Of a DNA stretch of 53,060 nucleotides, positions 1-6,610 are shown one piece after another. The DNA is taken from the NCBI GenBank assembly GCA_964563165.1, contig CAZLWA010000014.1, forward strand, positions 1 to 53,060, given 5' to 3'. Within the stretch, counting starts at the first letter, position 1. Each line of letters begins with the position of its first letter. Source of the DNA: CAZLWA01 sp964563165. GTDB taxonomy: Bacteria; CLD3; SB21. Under the pieces are notes generated by a model. It searched no databases. It worked only from the letters and a program-made list of their open reading frames with translations, and was not told the DNA's origin. The position numbers and the translations under genes are program-made.

Positions 1-224
1 ATATTTTTCTCGTCCACGTGATTTTTTTCAAATAGTTGAATTACGGAATCGAGTTCATGCAGAATTTGTTTGAACCATAATTCATACGCCTGATGAACGA
101 TGACGAACAGCATCTCGTCGTGCGCGGGTTTTCCGTACTCGTCGCTTTTCAGCGTCTGGCTGGAAAGCAGCTGTTCTAATTTCAAGTAATCTGCGTAGTA
201 GATCGGAGGATAAGGTTTTTCCAT
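1..224 (-). CDS. tryptophan 2,3-dioxygenase, N-terminal part (runs off the window)
   Basis: Reverse-strand reading from the ATG at 222-224 gives 74 residues that continue past base 1. The stretch KPAHDEMLFVIVHQAYELWF followed by KQILHELDS is the N-terminal helical segment of haem-dependent tryptophan 2,3-dioxygenase; the HDE..F..xHQxYELWFKQ pattern lines part of the haem/substrate pocket in that family. The enzyme opens the indole ring of L-tryptophan with O2 to N-formylkynurenine, the first step of kynurenine degradation, in the cytosol. Family members are about 260-290 residues, so roughly a quarter is visible. It lies downstream of the ankyrin lipoprotein on the same strand, with a REP-like palindrome between them. 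Identification rests on recognised sequence; the rest of the gene cannot be assessed. Confidence 0.9.
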   Translation of the reverse strand, partial: MEKPYPPIYYADYLKLEQLLSSQTLKSDEYGKPAHDEMLFVIVHQAYELWFKQILHELDSVIQLFEKNHVDEKN

Positions 225-242
225 GTTATTTAGCTTTCATTT

Positions 243-296
243 GGGCTAAAGCCCGATTTGGTTTTGTTTTCCTTTTCCCCGCCCTAAAGGGCGGGG
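243..296. repeat. REP-like palindrome pair, left of the ankyrin gene
   Basis: Two GC-rich palindromes lie 22 bases apart: GGGCTAAAGCCC at 243-254 and an 8-base-pair stem CCCCGCCC/GGGCGGGG with a TAAA loop at 277-296. Related palindromes in the same order are found at 1724-1817, on the other side of the ankyrin lipoprotein gene. The shape and base composition resemble REP elements; no transposase of the RAYT type is in the window. Confidence 0.65.
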
Positions 297-305
297 CTAA
301 TGAGG

Positions 306-1694
306 TCATCGCGCTCCGGCTTTTTTCAAAATATCAATGATGGTCTGGTTGCCCTTTTCACGGGCAAGGGCGAGCGGCGATTTACTTAAAAATTTTTCTG
401 GCGAATAGCCCTGGCTTCTGAAATTACCCTGGCTTCTGAGATATGGCGGAACTTCGCGTTCAGTATGCTCCAAAGAAGGCTTATTTACATCGGCACCTAA
501 TTCAACAAGTGTCTGAACCATTTCCGTGCGGTTATATTGGATCGCCAACATCAACGGAGTTAAGCCAATCAATGAATCAATGTATATGTCGTATCGGACC
601 GCCCCTAGCCCCGTCAGCCGTATCGCCAGCGCTTCATTTAGATAATTATTAACTGAAGCGCCGCGGTTAATGGTGTTTTTAATTAACGAACGATTGTCGG
701 TTTCGACACCAAAGCACAGAAGGTCCTCAAGGCAAAGCAGGGCGTGCCGGGTCTGCTCTTCGGATTCGGATGAAGGTATTCCTGATTCCCAATCAACTAG
801 ACGGCCTATGCTGATCAAAATATCTTGAGAATCTCTTTCCGCAGATGTTTCCCTGTAAATCAATACTTTTGGTTGTCGACGAGGCCTTTCATTTGCTACA
901 TCGAGCATGGAGGCATTCAGTGGAGTTTTTCTTAGTTGATTGTCGGGTAATACCGCATCCATTACCGTAAAAATCGTCTGAAAATCAGTACTGTCTGAAG
1001 TGGCCGCAATAATAAAATTCTTGTGCCCGTTAAAACCGATTTTACCTAATGTATCGCAAAGCCATCTCACTTCTTTTTGTAATCGGGCAAAATCATACTG
1101 TCCGTTTATTTTTGAAATTCTTAATATTCCGGAGGGTCTCTGATAGTCGACTCTCTTATTCTTATAACTCACATCGTTTGCAAGAAGATAAAAACCCGTT
1201 TGGTCAATAACGATTTTATACTGTAGTTGCAAAGAAGAAATAGAAACTAACTTGGGGCTGCCTTTCCGTCCGTAATCAATAAGCGGCAAGTACAACGGAA
1301 TTTCACGCTGAGCAATTTCGCCTAAAGGAGTACCATGAATAAGAAGTTTATTAAAGCGGCTTCTACCGCAAGTCACGACGATCTGCAAAAACAATTTATG
1401 AGGCAAATGACCGTCTAATGCTATGGTGAGCGTTCTTGGCAGACGAATTATAGTGTCTCTTGGCGCTTGATGGCTAAGGCTATCCTCCAAGGAGGTGAGT
1501 TTATCATATTCAAATTCCAAAGTATCTGTCAGTGCTCTTATAGTATACCCCTTTTGCTGCAGTGCATACTCAATGTCTGCGACCGGCACACCATTGAACA
1601 AAATCTCTGAATCGGAATTGCTGATCACTATGGCCGGCGGTTGTTTCTGTGAACAGCCGGCGAACAAAAAAATGAGACAGAGGATCTTTTTCAT
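306..1694 (-). CDS. lipoprotein with two ExbD/TolR-like domains and C-terminal ankyrin repeats
   Basis: The 462-residue product starts with a short lipoprotein signal (MKKILCLIFLFAGC, lipobox LFAGC), so it is probably lipid-anchored in the envelope. Residues about 25-145 and 155-245 each read like the periplasmic domain of ExbD/TolR: a strand pair, a helix, then patterns such as LDGHLPHKLFLQIVVTCG and ATSDSTDFQTIFTVMDAV that match the 'D..vPy.t...vMD' core. ExbD's own N-terminal transmembrane helix is absent. Residues about 315-460 hold ankyrin-type repeats (LTPLMLAIQYNRTEMVQTLV, then ELGADVNKP; SPLALAREKGNQTIIDILKK). The ankyrin call is firm; the ExbD-like call is my reading and less sure. 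No exbB or tonB neighbour is present. The gene is tightly bracketed by REP-like palindromes, which could indicate a transferred cassette. Function is unknown. Confidence 0.7.
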   Translation of the reverse strand: MKKILCLIFLFAGCSQKQPPAIVISNSDSEILFNGVPVADIEYALQQKGYTIRALTDTLEFEYDKLTSLEDSLSHQAPRDTIIRLPRTLTIALDGHLPHKLFLQIVVTCGRSRFNKLLIHGTPLGEIAQREIPLYLPLIDYGRKGSPKLVSISSLQLQYKIVIDQTGFYLLANDVSYKNKRVDYQRPSGILRISKINGQYDFARLQKEVRWLCDTLGKIGFNGHKNFIIAATSDSTDFQTIFTVMDAVLPDNQLRKTPLNASMLDVANERPRRQPKVLIYRETSAERDSQDILISIGRLVDWESGIPSSESEEQTRHALLCLEDLLCFGVETDNRSLIKNTINRGASVNNYLNEALAIRLTGLGAVRYDIYIDSLIGLTPLMLAIQYNRTEMVQTLVELGADVNKPSLEHTEREVPPYLRSQGNFRSQGYSPEKFLSKSPLALAREKGNQTIIDILKKAGAR

Positions 1695-1723
1695 ATATTA
1701 TCCTGCGTACGAAACGAAAGCTT

Positions 1724-1817
1724 GGGCTAAGCCCCGGATTTTGTGTACTGATCATGTCCCACGCGCTAAAGTGCGTGGCAATTAAATGTATTTATTAGCC
1801 CCGCCCTTTGGGCGGGG
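1724..1817. repeat. REP-like palindrome cluster, right of the ankyrin gene
   Basis: Three palindromes: GGGCTAAGCCC at 1724-1734, CCACGC/GCGTGG with an 8-base loop at 1759-1778, and CCCCGCCC-TTT-GGGCGGGG at 1799-1817. The first and last match the pair at 243-296 in order, and the motif ATTAG/CTAAT sits beside the CCCCGCCC stem on both sides of the gene. Confidence 0.65.
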
Positions 1818-1858
1818 AAACGGAAGAAAAGTCGGATGGGTTTTAGCCAAGATTATTT

Positions 1859-1887
1859 CCCTGTGCTCCCTGTGTCTCTGTGTTTTA
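1859..1887. repeat. single arm of the dispersed CTTTGTG..CTTCGTGG repeat family
   Basis: A CTGTGCTCCCTGTGTCTCTG stretch, six bases beyond the rpiB stop codon, resembles the right arm (CTTTGTGCCTTTGTGGC type) of the repeat family found at 2369, 26529, 39785, 49056, 50538 and 52776. No matching left arm is visible next to it, so this is a degenerate or solo arm. Confidence 0.45.
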
Positions 1888-1892
1888 AAAAC

Positions 1893-2345
1893 TCATTTCC
1901 CGAAATTTTCTTCGAAACCCTTGACTTTTCCCAACCGCCGCTCATGGCGTTCGGCATGGGAAAATTGCGCTTTTAAGAACGCCTGGATGACTTCGATCGC
2001 AAGCAAAGGCCCGATGATACGCGCACCGAGCGTGAGGACGTTCATGTCGTCGTCTTCGACGCCTTGCCGCGCGGAAAACGTATCGTGGCAGAGCCCCGCG
2101 CGGATGCCCTTGAATTTATTCGCCGCTACGGTCGCGCCGACGCCGCTTCCACAGACGATGATCCCCCGGTCGGCTTTTTTTTGCACGACCGCTTTCGCGA
2201 CGGCCGCAGAAAAATCCGGATAGTCCACCGCATCGGTTGAATGGGTTCCGAGATCCAGCGCCGTGTGGCCCATTTTTTGAAGCGTCTCGATCACCGTTTG
2301 TTTCAGCGGAAATCCGCCATGATCGCATCCGACCGCAATGACCAT
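1893..2345 (-). CDS. rpiB: ribose-5-phosphate isomerase B
   Basis: The 150-residue protein interconverts ribose 5-phosphate and ribulose 5-phosphate in the non-oxidative pentose phosphate pathway, in the cytosol. The full RpiB/LacAB pattern is visible: the N-terminal strand with CDHGGFPLK (residues 7-15), the SGVGATVAANKFKGIRAG loop around residues 67-85, the catalytic Cys in IIVCGSG (about residue 65), and the DMNVLTLGARIIG segment. Length is normal for the family. The start has an AAGGAGAAAAATTT leader. It stands alone, with dispersed repeat copies at both ends (1859-1887 and 2369-2430). Confidence is high because several signature blocks agree. Confidence 0.95.
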   Translation of the reverse strand: MVIAVGCDHGGFPLKQTVIETLQKMGHTALDLGTHSTDAVDYPDFSAAVAKAVVQKKADRGIIVCGSGVGATVAANKFKGIRAGLCHDTFSARQGVEDDDMNVLTLGARIIGPLLAIEVIQAFLKAQFSHAERHERRLGKVKGFEENFGK

Positions 2346-2368
2346 AAATTTTTCTCCTTAGAATTCTT

Positions 2369-2430
2369 GCCATGAAGTCACTAAGACACCGAGATAAATT
2401 TTCGTCTCTGTGTCTTCGTGCCTCCTGTGT
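2369..2430. repeat. dispersed inverted repeat (GCCAC..AAG / CTT..GTGGC family), ORF-less copy
   Basis: Left arm at about 2369-2395 (GCCATGAAGTCACTAAGACA...) and right arm at about 2404-2430 (TCTCTGTGTCTTCGTGCCTC...) are imperfect inverted copies separated by under ten bases, so the unit can form a long hairpin. It lies between the rpiB start and the ferredoxin terminator and encodes nothing. Confidence 0.7.
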
Positions 2431-2456
2431 TTAATTTGATTGTAACGATTATCCGG

Positions 2457-2492
2457 AAATAAAAAAAGGCTCTGAAACGAATCTGAGCCTTT
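2457..2492 (-). terminator. intrinsic terminator after the ferredoxin gene
   Basis: Read on the minus strand, AAAGGCTC and GAGCCTTT form an 8-base-pair stem around a 12-base loop, followed directly by a T-rich tract (TTTTTTTATTT). It begins 22 bases after the ferredoxin stop codon. Confidence 0.85.
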
Positions 2493-2513
2493 GTATCAAG
2501 AAAGTGATACCGG

Positions 2514-2756
2514 TTATTGCTTGAACATGTCCGCGTTCTTTTGAATGTAGCTTTTCCACTTGTCGGGCGTGTTCTCCGCGGCAAAGATCGCTTCGACCGG
2601 ACATTCCGGTTCGCAGGCGCCGCAGTCGATACACTCATCGGGATGTATATAGAGTTGATCCCAGCCTTCGGAATCGTAAATGCAATCCACCGGACACACT
2701 TTCACACACGCGGTATCTTTCACGTTGACGCACGGTTCCGCAATAATATAGGCCAT
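2514..2756 (-). CDS. 7Fe-type (3Fe-4S/4Fe-4S) ferredoxin
   Basis: An 80-residue electron carrier. Cysteines sit at 9, 17, 21, 25, 42, 45, 48 and 52. C9-x7-C17-x3-C21-P plus the later C42-x2-C45-x2-C48-x3-C52-P is the arrangement of seven-iron ferredoxins such as FdxA, in which C9, C17 and C52 would bind a 3Fe-4S cluster and C21, C42, C45, C48 a 4Fe-4S cluster. The C-terminal tail DKWKSYIQKNADMF is also typical. The start follows AGAGGAGCGGAT, a good ribosome-binding site. It appears to be a single-gene unit with its own promoter (2813-2841) and terminator (2457-2492). Its redox partner cannot be read from the neighbours. Confidence 0.93.
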   Translation of the reverse strand: MAYIIAEPCVNVKDTACVKVCPVDCIYDSEGWDQLYIHPDECIDCGACEPECPVEAIFAAENTPDKWKSYIQKNADMFKQ

Positions 2757-2812
2757 ATCCGCTCCTCTGATTGGAAGTTATCAAAATACCGTTAAAATTT
2801 CTCAGGCGAATT

Positions 2813-2841
2813 AAATTAAATATTCCCGTTTCGATAGTCAA
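2813..2841 (-). promoter_or_regulatory. sigma-70-like promoter for the ferredoxin gene
   Basis: On the minus strand TTGACT (2836-2841), a 17-base spacer and TAATTT (2813-2818) precede the ferredoxin start by about 57 bases. The -35 box matches the consensus at five of six positions; the -10 box is weak. Confidence 0.4.
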
Positions 2842-2930
2842 GAAATTTTTTCCGCCGGCTGCGCGAAAATTTTATCGAAATTTACTTCTAACAATGTAAC
2901 TTAATGATTTCTTAGTGCAACGGCAAGAAA

Positions 2931-3024
2931 TTTAAAAAAAGCAAACGCGCTTACCGGCGGGTCTTGAATGGAGGGACTTGCATCGCGAACGGGGGATCCG
3001 CGACGCGTTTCCGGTAAGCACGCT
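2931..3024 (-). ncRNA. candidate structured RNA / terminator with crossing stems
   Basis: Two pairs of perfect complementary modules occur in crossed order: AAACGCG (2943-2949) with CGCGTTT (3004-3010), and CTTACCGG (2950-2957) with CCGGTAAG (3011-3018). A third stem, TCGCG/CGCGA (2983-2987 and 2999-3003), abuts one module. On the minus strand the last module is followed by GC and seven T (2934-2940), like an intrinsic terminator. The two long stems cannot nest, so they form either a pseudoknot or mutually exclusive folds. The element lies just after the 95-residue gene and before the ferredoxin promoter, so it most simply ends the upstream transcript. No known RNA family was recognised. Confidence 0.45.
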
Positions 3025-3046
3025 GTTGAGAATCTGTTTATGCGTT

Positions 3047-3334
3047 TTAGTACGAAGGGAAATAACGCTTAAAAATCACGTCGGTTAGCCCTACAGCCTC
3101 TTTGCTGTCAGACTTGATCTTTCGTTTTGTGAATTCCGCCTCAATCACATCCATGGCGGTTTTCCATTCCGGCAGAGGATCGATCTTCGCCAGAAATTGA
3201 GCGAATTCATTCCCGTTGCCGTTGAAGAGTTTCTTGACAGCTCTGTCGCGTTTCTCGATCCACTCGGGCTGGGATTCGAACAGCTCCTTCGTGGAAATCA
3301 GATCCTTGCGCATTTCTTCCTGCATAATAGCCAT
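3047..3334 (-). CDS. hypothetical protein, 95 residues
   Basis: I do not recognise this protein. It is charged, probably all-helical and cytosolic, with no signal peptide or membrane segment (motifs QPEWIEKRDRAVKKLF, LPEWKTAMDVIEAEFTKRKI, C-terminal VIFKRYFPSY). The ATG at 3334 follows TGGAGAAAGT, a good ribosome-binding site, although a second Met at residue 4 is possible. It lies 31 bases after the 42-residue membrane peptide gene, so the two probably form one unit, and the structured element at 2931-3024 follows it. The convincing ribosome-binding site and the lack of a better frame support a real gene. No function is claimed. Confidence 0.7.
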   Translation of the reverse strand: MAIMQEEMRKDLISTKELFESQPEWIEKRDRAVKKLFNGNGNEFAQFLAKIDPLPEWKTAMDVIEAEFTKRKIKSDSKEAVGLTDVIFKRYFPSY

Positions 3335-3365
3335 ACTTTCTCCAGATGTTTGGTTATGGGATTGG

Positions 3366-3494
3366 TTAATGGTCTATTTCTTTGTTTCGTTCTTGCTTAT
3401 TGGCTTTTAGAAATAAATGCACAAAAGCGCCGAGGATGGCCAGACTGATCAAAATCACTACGGCCTGGGCCAACCAGTCTATTGATGAATTCAT
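3366..3494 (-). CDS. small single-pass membrane protein, 42 residues
   Basis: The reading frame MNSSIDWLAQAVVILISLAI continues into LGAFVHLFLKANKQERNKEI and ends DH. It has a short polar N-terminus, one hydrophobic helix (about residues 7-29) and a basic, then charged cytoplasmic tail. The ATG at 3492-3494 follows GGGAGATTACA, a strong ribosome-binding site, which is the main reason to believe it. A longer overlapping frame at 3397-3633 has no such site. It precedes the 95-residue gene by 31 bases. The topology resembles small accessory subunits of membrane complexes such as CcoQ-type peptides, but no partner is nearby and the family is unrecognised. Confidence 0.65.
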   Translation of the reverse strand: MNSSIDWLAQAVVILISLAILGAFVHLFLKANKQERNKEIDH

Positions 3495-3709
3495 TGTAAT
3501 CTCCCTTGGTGGCATATATGTTAACGGATTCGTAAATCTCTTTTTTTATAACATAGTAACAAAAAAACAAATTGATGATGGCCGATGCGGAAGGAACATC
3601 GCTTCCGCGTTTATGGAATACCTGCTCATTCAATTACAAATAACGTAACGAACAAGCACGCATAAAGCTTCACATCAAGAGAGAGAAAAATTTTTGGAAA
3701 TTAATGAAT

Positions 3710-4054
3710 TTAAGAAAAGAATGGGAAGGGAGGGGCTCGGAGAGCCGTAGAGCGGCCCAATGTAAATGTGCGTGCGGAGAGGGTTTGATGGAAGAATCGA
3801 AATTCGCGGTAATTCAGCAAACCGGATTGAAATGATCCGATGCCGGCAAATTTTATCTTTTGCTGAGAATATTGACTGCCGAGATTCTCTTTTTCAGAAT
3901 TGAGGAGCTCCTGTTCGCTATGATGATGCCAAACGGAGTAACTTAAATTGGACGGACCGGATACAGGATTCTTTTCATGCCGTGGCGAGGCTGTCAAAGA
4001 AAAGCTTGACAGCACCAAAAGAACCAAGAACCATGTCAGGTTTTTTATCTTCAT
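3710..4054 (-). CDS. small secreted hypothetical protein, 114 residues
   Basis: Residues 1-22 (MKIKNLTWFLVLLVLSSFSL, then TA|SPRH) are a clear signal peptide, so the product should reach the periplasm or outside. The mature part is polar, with a WHHHSEQELL segment and an Arg/Phe-rich end, and has no recognised domain. The ATG lacks a strong ribosome-binding site (upstream on the minus strand reads AAGTTAATTGTGCGATT). Its signal peptide closely resembles that of the GWxTD protein at 16072 (VKNLTWFL), probably by convergence. It is flanked by non-coding stretches of 215 bases (3495-3709, with a GCGGAAG/CTTCCGC hairpin at 3589-3610) and 120 bases. Confidence 0.55.
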   Translation of the reverse strand: MKIKNLTWFLVLLVLSSFSLTASPRHEKNPVSGPSNLSYSVWHHHSEQELLNSEKENLGSQYSQQKIKFAGIGSFQSGLLNYREFRFFHQTLSARTFTLGRSTALRAPPFPFFS

Positions 4055-4174
4055 AATCGCACAATTAACTTAAGGAAGGGGCTTAGGAAAAGCAAGCGTT
4101 CTTTTCAGAAAGAAAGTTCCATCCGATGGTCCGCTGTATCGCCCTCGCTGACGGTTGATTATTGCGGAATTATT

Positions 4175-4393
4175 TCAGTGATGACAGCCGCAGCCCGGTC
4201 CGCAAGAACCGCCATTGCCGCCGGAAAATTCTGCGGTGTTCTTGGTATCGGAAGCGAATACTGACAACAATTTTTCCGCCTGCCTCTCGCCGCATTTCGG
4301 GCAAACGACCCGGTCTATTTCGACCTGCGAAGAGTAAAATAATTCCTGAAATTCCCCGCTGCATTTTTTACAGCGAAATTCATAGATAGGCAT
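4175..4393 (-). CDS. FmdB-family zinc-ribbon protein
   Basis: The 72-residue product begins MPIYEFRCKKCSGEFQELFY and has a second CPKCGE pair near residue 36: the two CxxC knuckles of the FmdB/CxxC-CxxC-SSSS zinc ribbon family. The C-terminus is Gly/Cys/His-rich (GGNGGSCGPGCGCHH), also usual for the family. FmdB was named as a regulator of formamidase in Methylophilus, but for most members no function is established; a metal-binding or nucleic-acid-binding role is likely. The gene is alone on this strand, upstream of and divergent from lpdA. Confidence 0.85.
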   Translation of the reverse strand: MPIYEFRCKKCSGEFQELFYSSQVEIDRVVCPKCGERQAEKLLSVFASDTKNTAEFSGGNGGSCGPGCGCHH

Positions 4394-4507
4394 AGGGTTT
4401 ATCGGTTTGGTGAATAGCGAGCCTTATAAAATTATCTTTCATAGGATTCCATTAAGAGATCACCGCAGGAGCAGCCATCGCGGCAATCCAAGGATCTCAA
4501 AAAGAAA

Positions 4508-4536
4508 TTGATTATTAAGGCGTATTTTAATAGTTT
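4508..4536 (+). promoter_or_regulatory. weak sigma-70-like promoter for lpdA
   Basis: TTGATT at 4508-4513, a 17-base spacer and TAGTTT at 4531-4536 lie about 70 bases before the lpdA start. Both boxes are imperfect; the matching spacing and position are the support. Confidence 0.3.
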
Positions 4537-4607
4537 AGCATTCCAAAATTTCAAATGGGTGCAAAACAATTTAGAATAAAACGAGGTTCTAATCAAGAGG
4601 TATTGAA

Positions 4608-6008
4608 ATGGAAACAAAGAATTTTGATGTGGTTATTTTGGGCGGCGGCCCCGGCGGTTACGTGGCTGCGATCCGCGCGGCGCAGCTGGGACTGAAAACC
4701 GCAGTGATCGAGCGCGATAAGATCGGCGGTGTGTGCGTAAATATCGGATGTATTCCGACCAAAGCGCTTCTCAAGAATGCGGAAATTTACGAAATTTTCA
4801 AACATGCGGATGAATGGGGATATTCCCTGGATAATCTGAAAGTCGATTTCAAGCAGATCATCAAACGCAGCCGCGATGTGGCGGACGCCAATTCCAAAGG
4901 CGGGGATTTTTTGATGAAGAAAAATAAAATCGAGGTCCTCAGAGGCACGGGCAAGTTTTTGGATAAAAGCACGCTGAGCGTTACGGATGCCGCCGGAAAG
5001 GAAATTTGCCAGACGAAAGCGAAACATATCATCGTGGCCACCGGCGCTCGCGCACGCCTGCTGCCGAACCTGAAAGCCGACGGAAAACGGATCTTAACCA
5101 GCACGGAAGCGATGATGGTTCAGGAAGTGCCGAAATCCATCATCATCATCGGCGCGGGCGCCATCGGAATTGAATTCGCTTATTTTTTCAATGCGTTCGG
5201 CTCAAAAGTCACGGTCGTCGAAATGCTGCCCGCGATCTTGCCGGTAGAAGACGAGGAAGTTTCGCAGGCCTTGTCGAAGATCTTCATCAAAAAAGGAATG
5301 GATATCCTGACCGATACGAAAGTGGATAAGGTCGATGCCGGAACCAACGGGGTCACAATAAGCGTAGCCGGCAAAGACGGTAAAAAGGACATCAAAGCCG
5401 ATCAGTGCCTCGTGGCCATAGGCGTGCAGGGCAATACGGAAGATATCGGTTTGGAGAAGATCGGCGTCACTCTGGAAAAAGGCTGGATCAAAGTCGATGA
5501 GTACTATCGAACGAACGTACCGGGAGTATATGCGGTCGGTGACATAATCGGCGCGCCGTGGCTCGCCCACGTTGCGGAACATGAAGGCATTGTTTGCGTA
5601 GAAAAGATCGCGGGCAAAGAGACTCATCCCGTGGATTACAATTCCATACCGGGATGCACCTACTGCCAGCCGCAAGTGGCAAGTATCGGCCTTACGGAGA
5701 AAACCGCAAAAGAAAAAGGATATCAAATCAAAGTCGGAAAATTTCCGTTTACGGCGAGCGGCAAAGCGCGCGCCATCCAGGAGCGCGACGGATTTGTGAA
5801 GGTGATCTTTGACGCGAAGTACGGCGAACTGCTCGGCGCGCATATTTTGGGATCCGAAGCGACGGAAATGATCGCCGAATTCGGCATGGCGAAATCCCTG
5901 GAAGCTACTTACAAAGAGATAGGCCACCTGATACATGCCCATCCGACCTTGTCGGAATCCATGATGGAAGCCGCTTTAGCGGCTTATGGCGAAGCGATCC
6001 ATATCTAA
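4608..6008 (+). CDS. lpdA: dihydrolipoyl dehydrogenase (E3 / glycine-cleavage L protein)
   Basis: The 466-residue flavoenzyme reoxidises dihydrolipoyl groups with NAD+, serving 2-oxoacid dehydrogenase complexes and the glycine cleavage system. Visible features: FAD-binding GGGPGG at residues 12-17; the redox-active disulfide C43-VNIG-C48; the NAD-binding IIIGAGAIGIEFA segment; the second FAD motif VYAVGDI; and the C-terminal HAHPTLSESMMEAA with the catalytic His-x4-x-Glu dyad supplied to the partner subunit. Length is normal for the homodimer. The start follows AATCAAGAGGTATTGAA. gcvP and gcvH occur elsewhere in the window, so this may be their L protein, although no E1/E2 genes adjoin. engB follows after 13 bases. 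Confidence 0.96.
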   Translation: METKNFDVVILGGGPGGYVAAIRAAQLGLKTAVIERDKIGGVCVNIGCIPTKALLKNAEIYEIFKHADEWGYSLDNLKVDFKQIIKRSRDVADANSKGGDFLMKKNKIEVLRGTGKFLDKSTLSVTDAAGKEICQTKAKHIIVATGARARLLPNLKADGKRILTSTEAMMVQEVPKSIIIIGAGAIGIEFAYFFNAFGSKVTVVEMLPAILPVEDEEVSQALSKIFIKKGMDILTDTKVDKVDAGTNGVTISVAGKDGKKDIKADQCLVAIGVQGNTEDIGLEKIGVTLEKGWIKVDEYYRTNVPGVYAVGDIIGAPWLAHVAEHEGIVCVEKIAGKETHPVDYNSIPGCTYCQPQVASIGLTEKTAKEKGYQIKVGKFPFTASGKARAIQERDGFVKVIFDAKYGELLGAHILGSEATEMIAEFGMAKSLEATYKEIGHLIHAHPTLSESMMEAALAAYGEAIHI

Positions 6009-6021
6009 ATAATGAGTTCCA

Positions 6022-6597
6022 GTGAAAATTGAATCCGTTGAATTTATTGCCAGCGTTTACCGCAAAGAACAAGTTCCCAAACGCGAGCTTTCCGAAATTG
6101 TCTTTTTTGGCCGCTCCAATGTAGGCAAATCCACGTTGATTAATTGTTTGCTTGGCGAGAGCATTGCGCGGACGAGTTCGACGCCCGGCAAAACGCAGTG
6201 TCTGAACTATTATCTGGTCAATAATCGATTCTATTTGGTCGATGCGCCCGGATACGGATTCGCCAAAGTCTCGTCGAAACTGCGCGAATCATGGAAAAAA
6301 GCGATCGAGGATTGGCTGATCGGGAATGAGCGGCTGCAATTAGCCGTAGTGATCATCGATGCGCGATTGGAACCGCAAAAATCGGATCTGCGGATGACGG
6401 AATGGCTGACGCACCATCACGTTCCTTTGATCATCGCAGCGAATAAGGCGGATCAGCTCAAACGCAGCGAGCGCGATAAAAAGTTCAGGCAGATCGAAAT
6501 CGCCTATCCGTTGCCGTCCGTCCTCCCGGTGTCGGCTTTGACGGGCGAAGGCAAAAATGAGATCTTAAAAATAATTATGGACGCGGCAAAGAATTAA
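6022..6597 (+). CDS. engB: ribosome-biogenesis GTPase EngB (YsxC/YihA)
   Basis: The 191-residue TRAFAC-class GTPase acts in late assembly of the 50S ribosomal subunit. GTP-binding motifs are in order: G1 GRSNVGKST (residues 30-38), G2 with TPGKTQ, G3 DAPGYG, G4 ANKADQL, G5 SALTG. The start must be GTG at 6022, because an ATG at 6012 runs out of frame to an early stop; no strong Shine-Dalgarno is visible. It lies 13 bases after lpdA and 13 bases before the GWxTD gene, so all three are likely co-transcribed. Confidence 0.95.
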   Translation: MKIESVEFIASVYRKEQVPKRELSEIVFFGRSNVGKSTLINCLLGESIARTSSTPGKTQCLNYYLVNNRFYLVDAPGYGFAKVSSKLRESWKKAIEDWLIGNERLQLAVVIIDARLEPQKSDLRMTEWLTHHHVPLIIAANKADQLKRSERDKKFRQIEIAYPLPSVLPVSALTGEGKNEILKIIMDAAKN

Positions 6598-6610
6598 CCC
6601 AGGAGACCCC

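Noticed and set aside
1786..2223. 145-residue plus-strand frame
   Set aside because: Starts in a REP-like palindrome and is antisense to rpiB.
2931..3024. tRNA gene
   Set aside because: There is no acceptor/T-arm arrangement with GTTC..A loop and the stems cross rather than form a cloverleaf.
3397..3633. 78-residue minus-strand open frame
   Set aside because: It overlaps the 42-residue membrane peptide in another frame and lacks a ribosome-binding site; the shorter frame has a strong one.
5202..5942. 246-residue open frame on the minus strand
   Set aside because: Antisense to lpdA, with biased composition and no domain.
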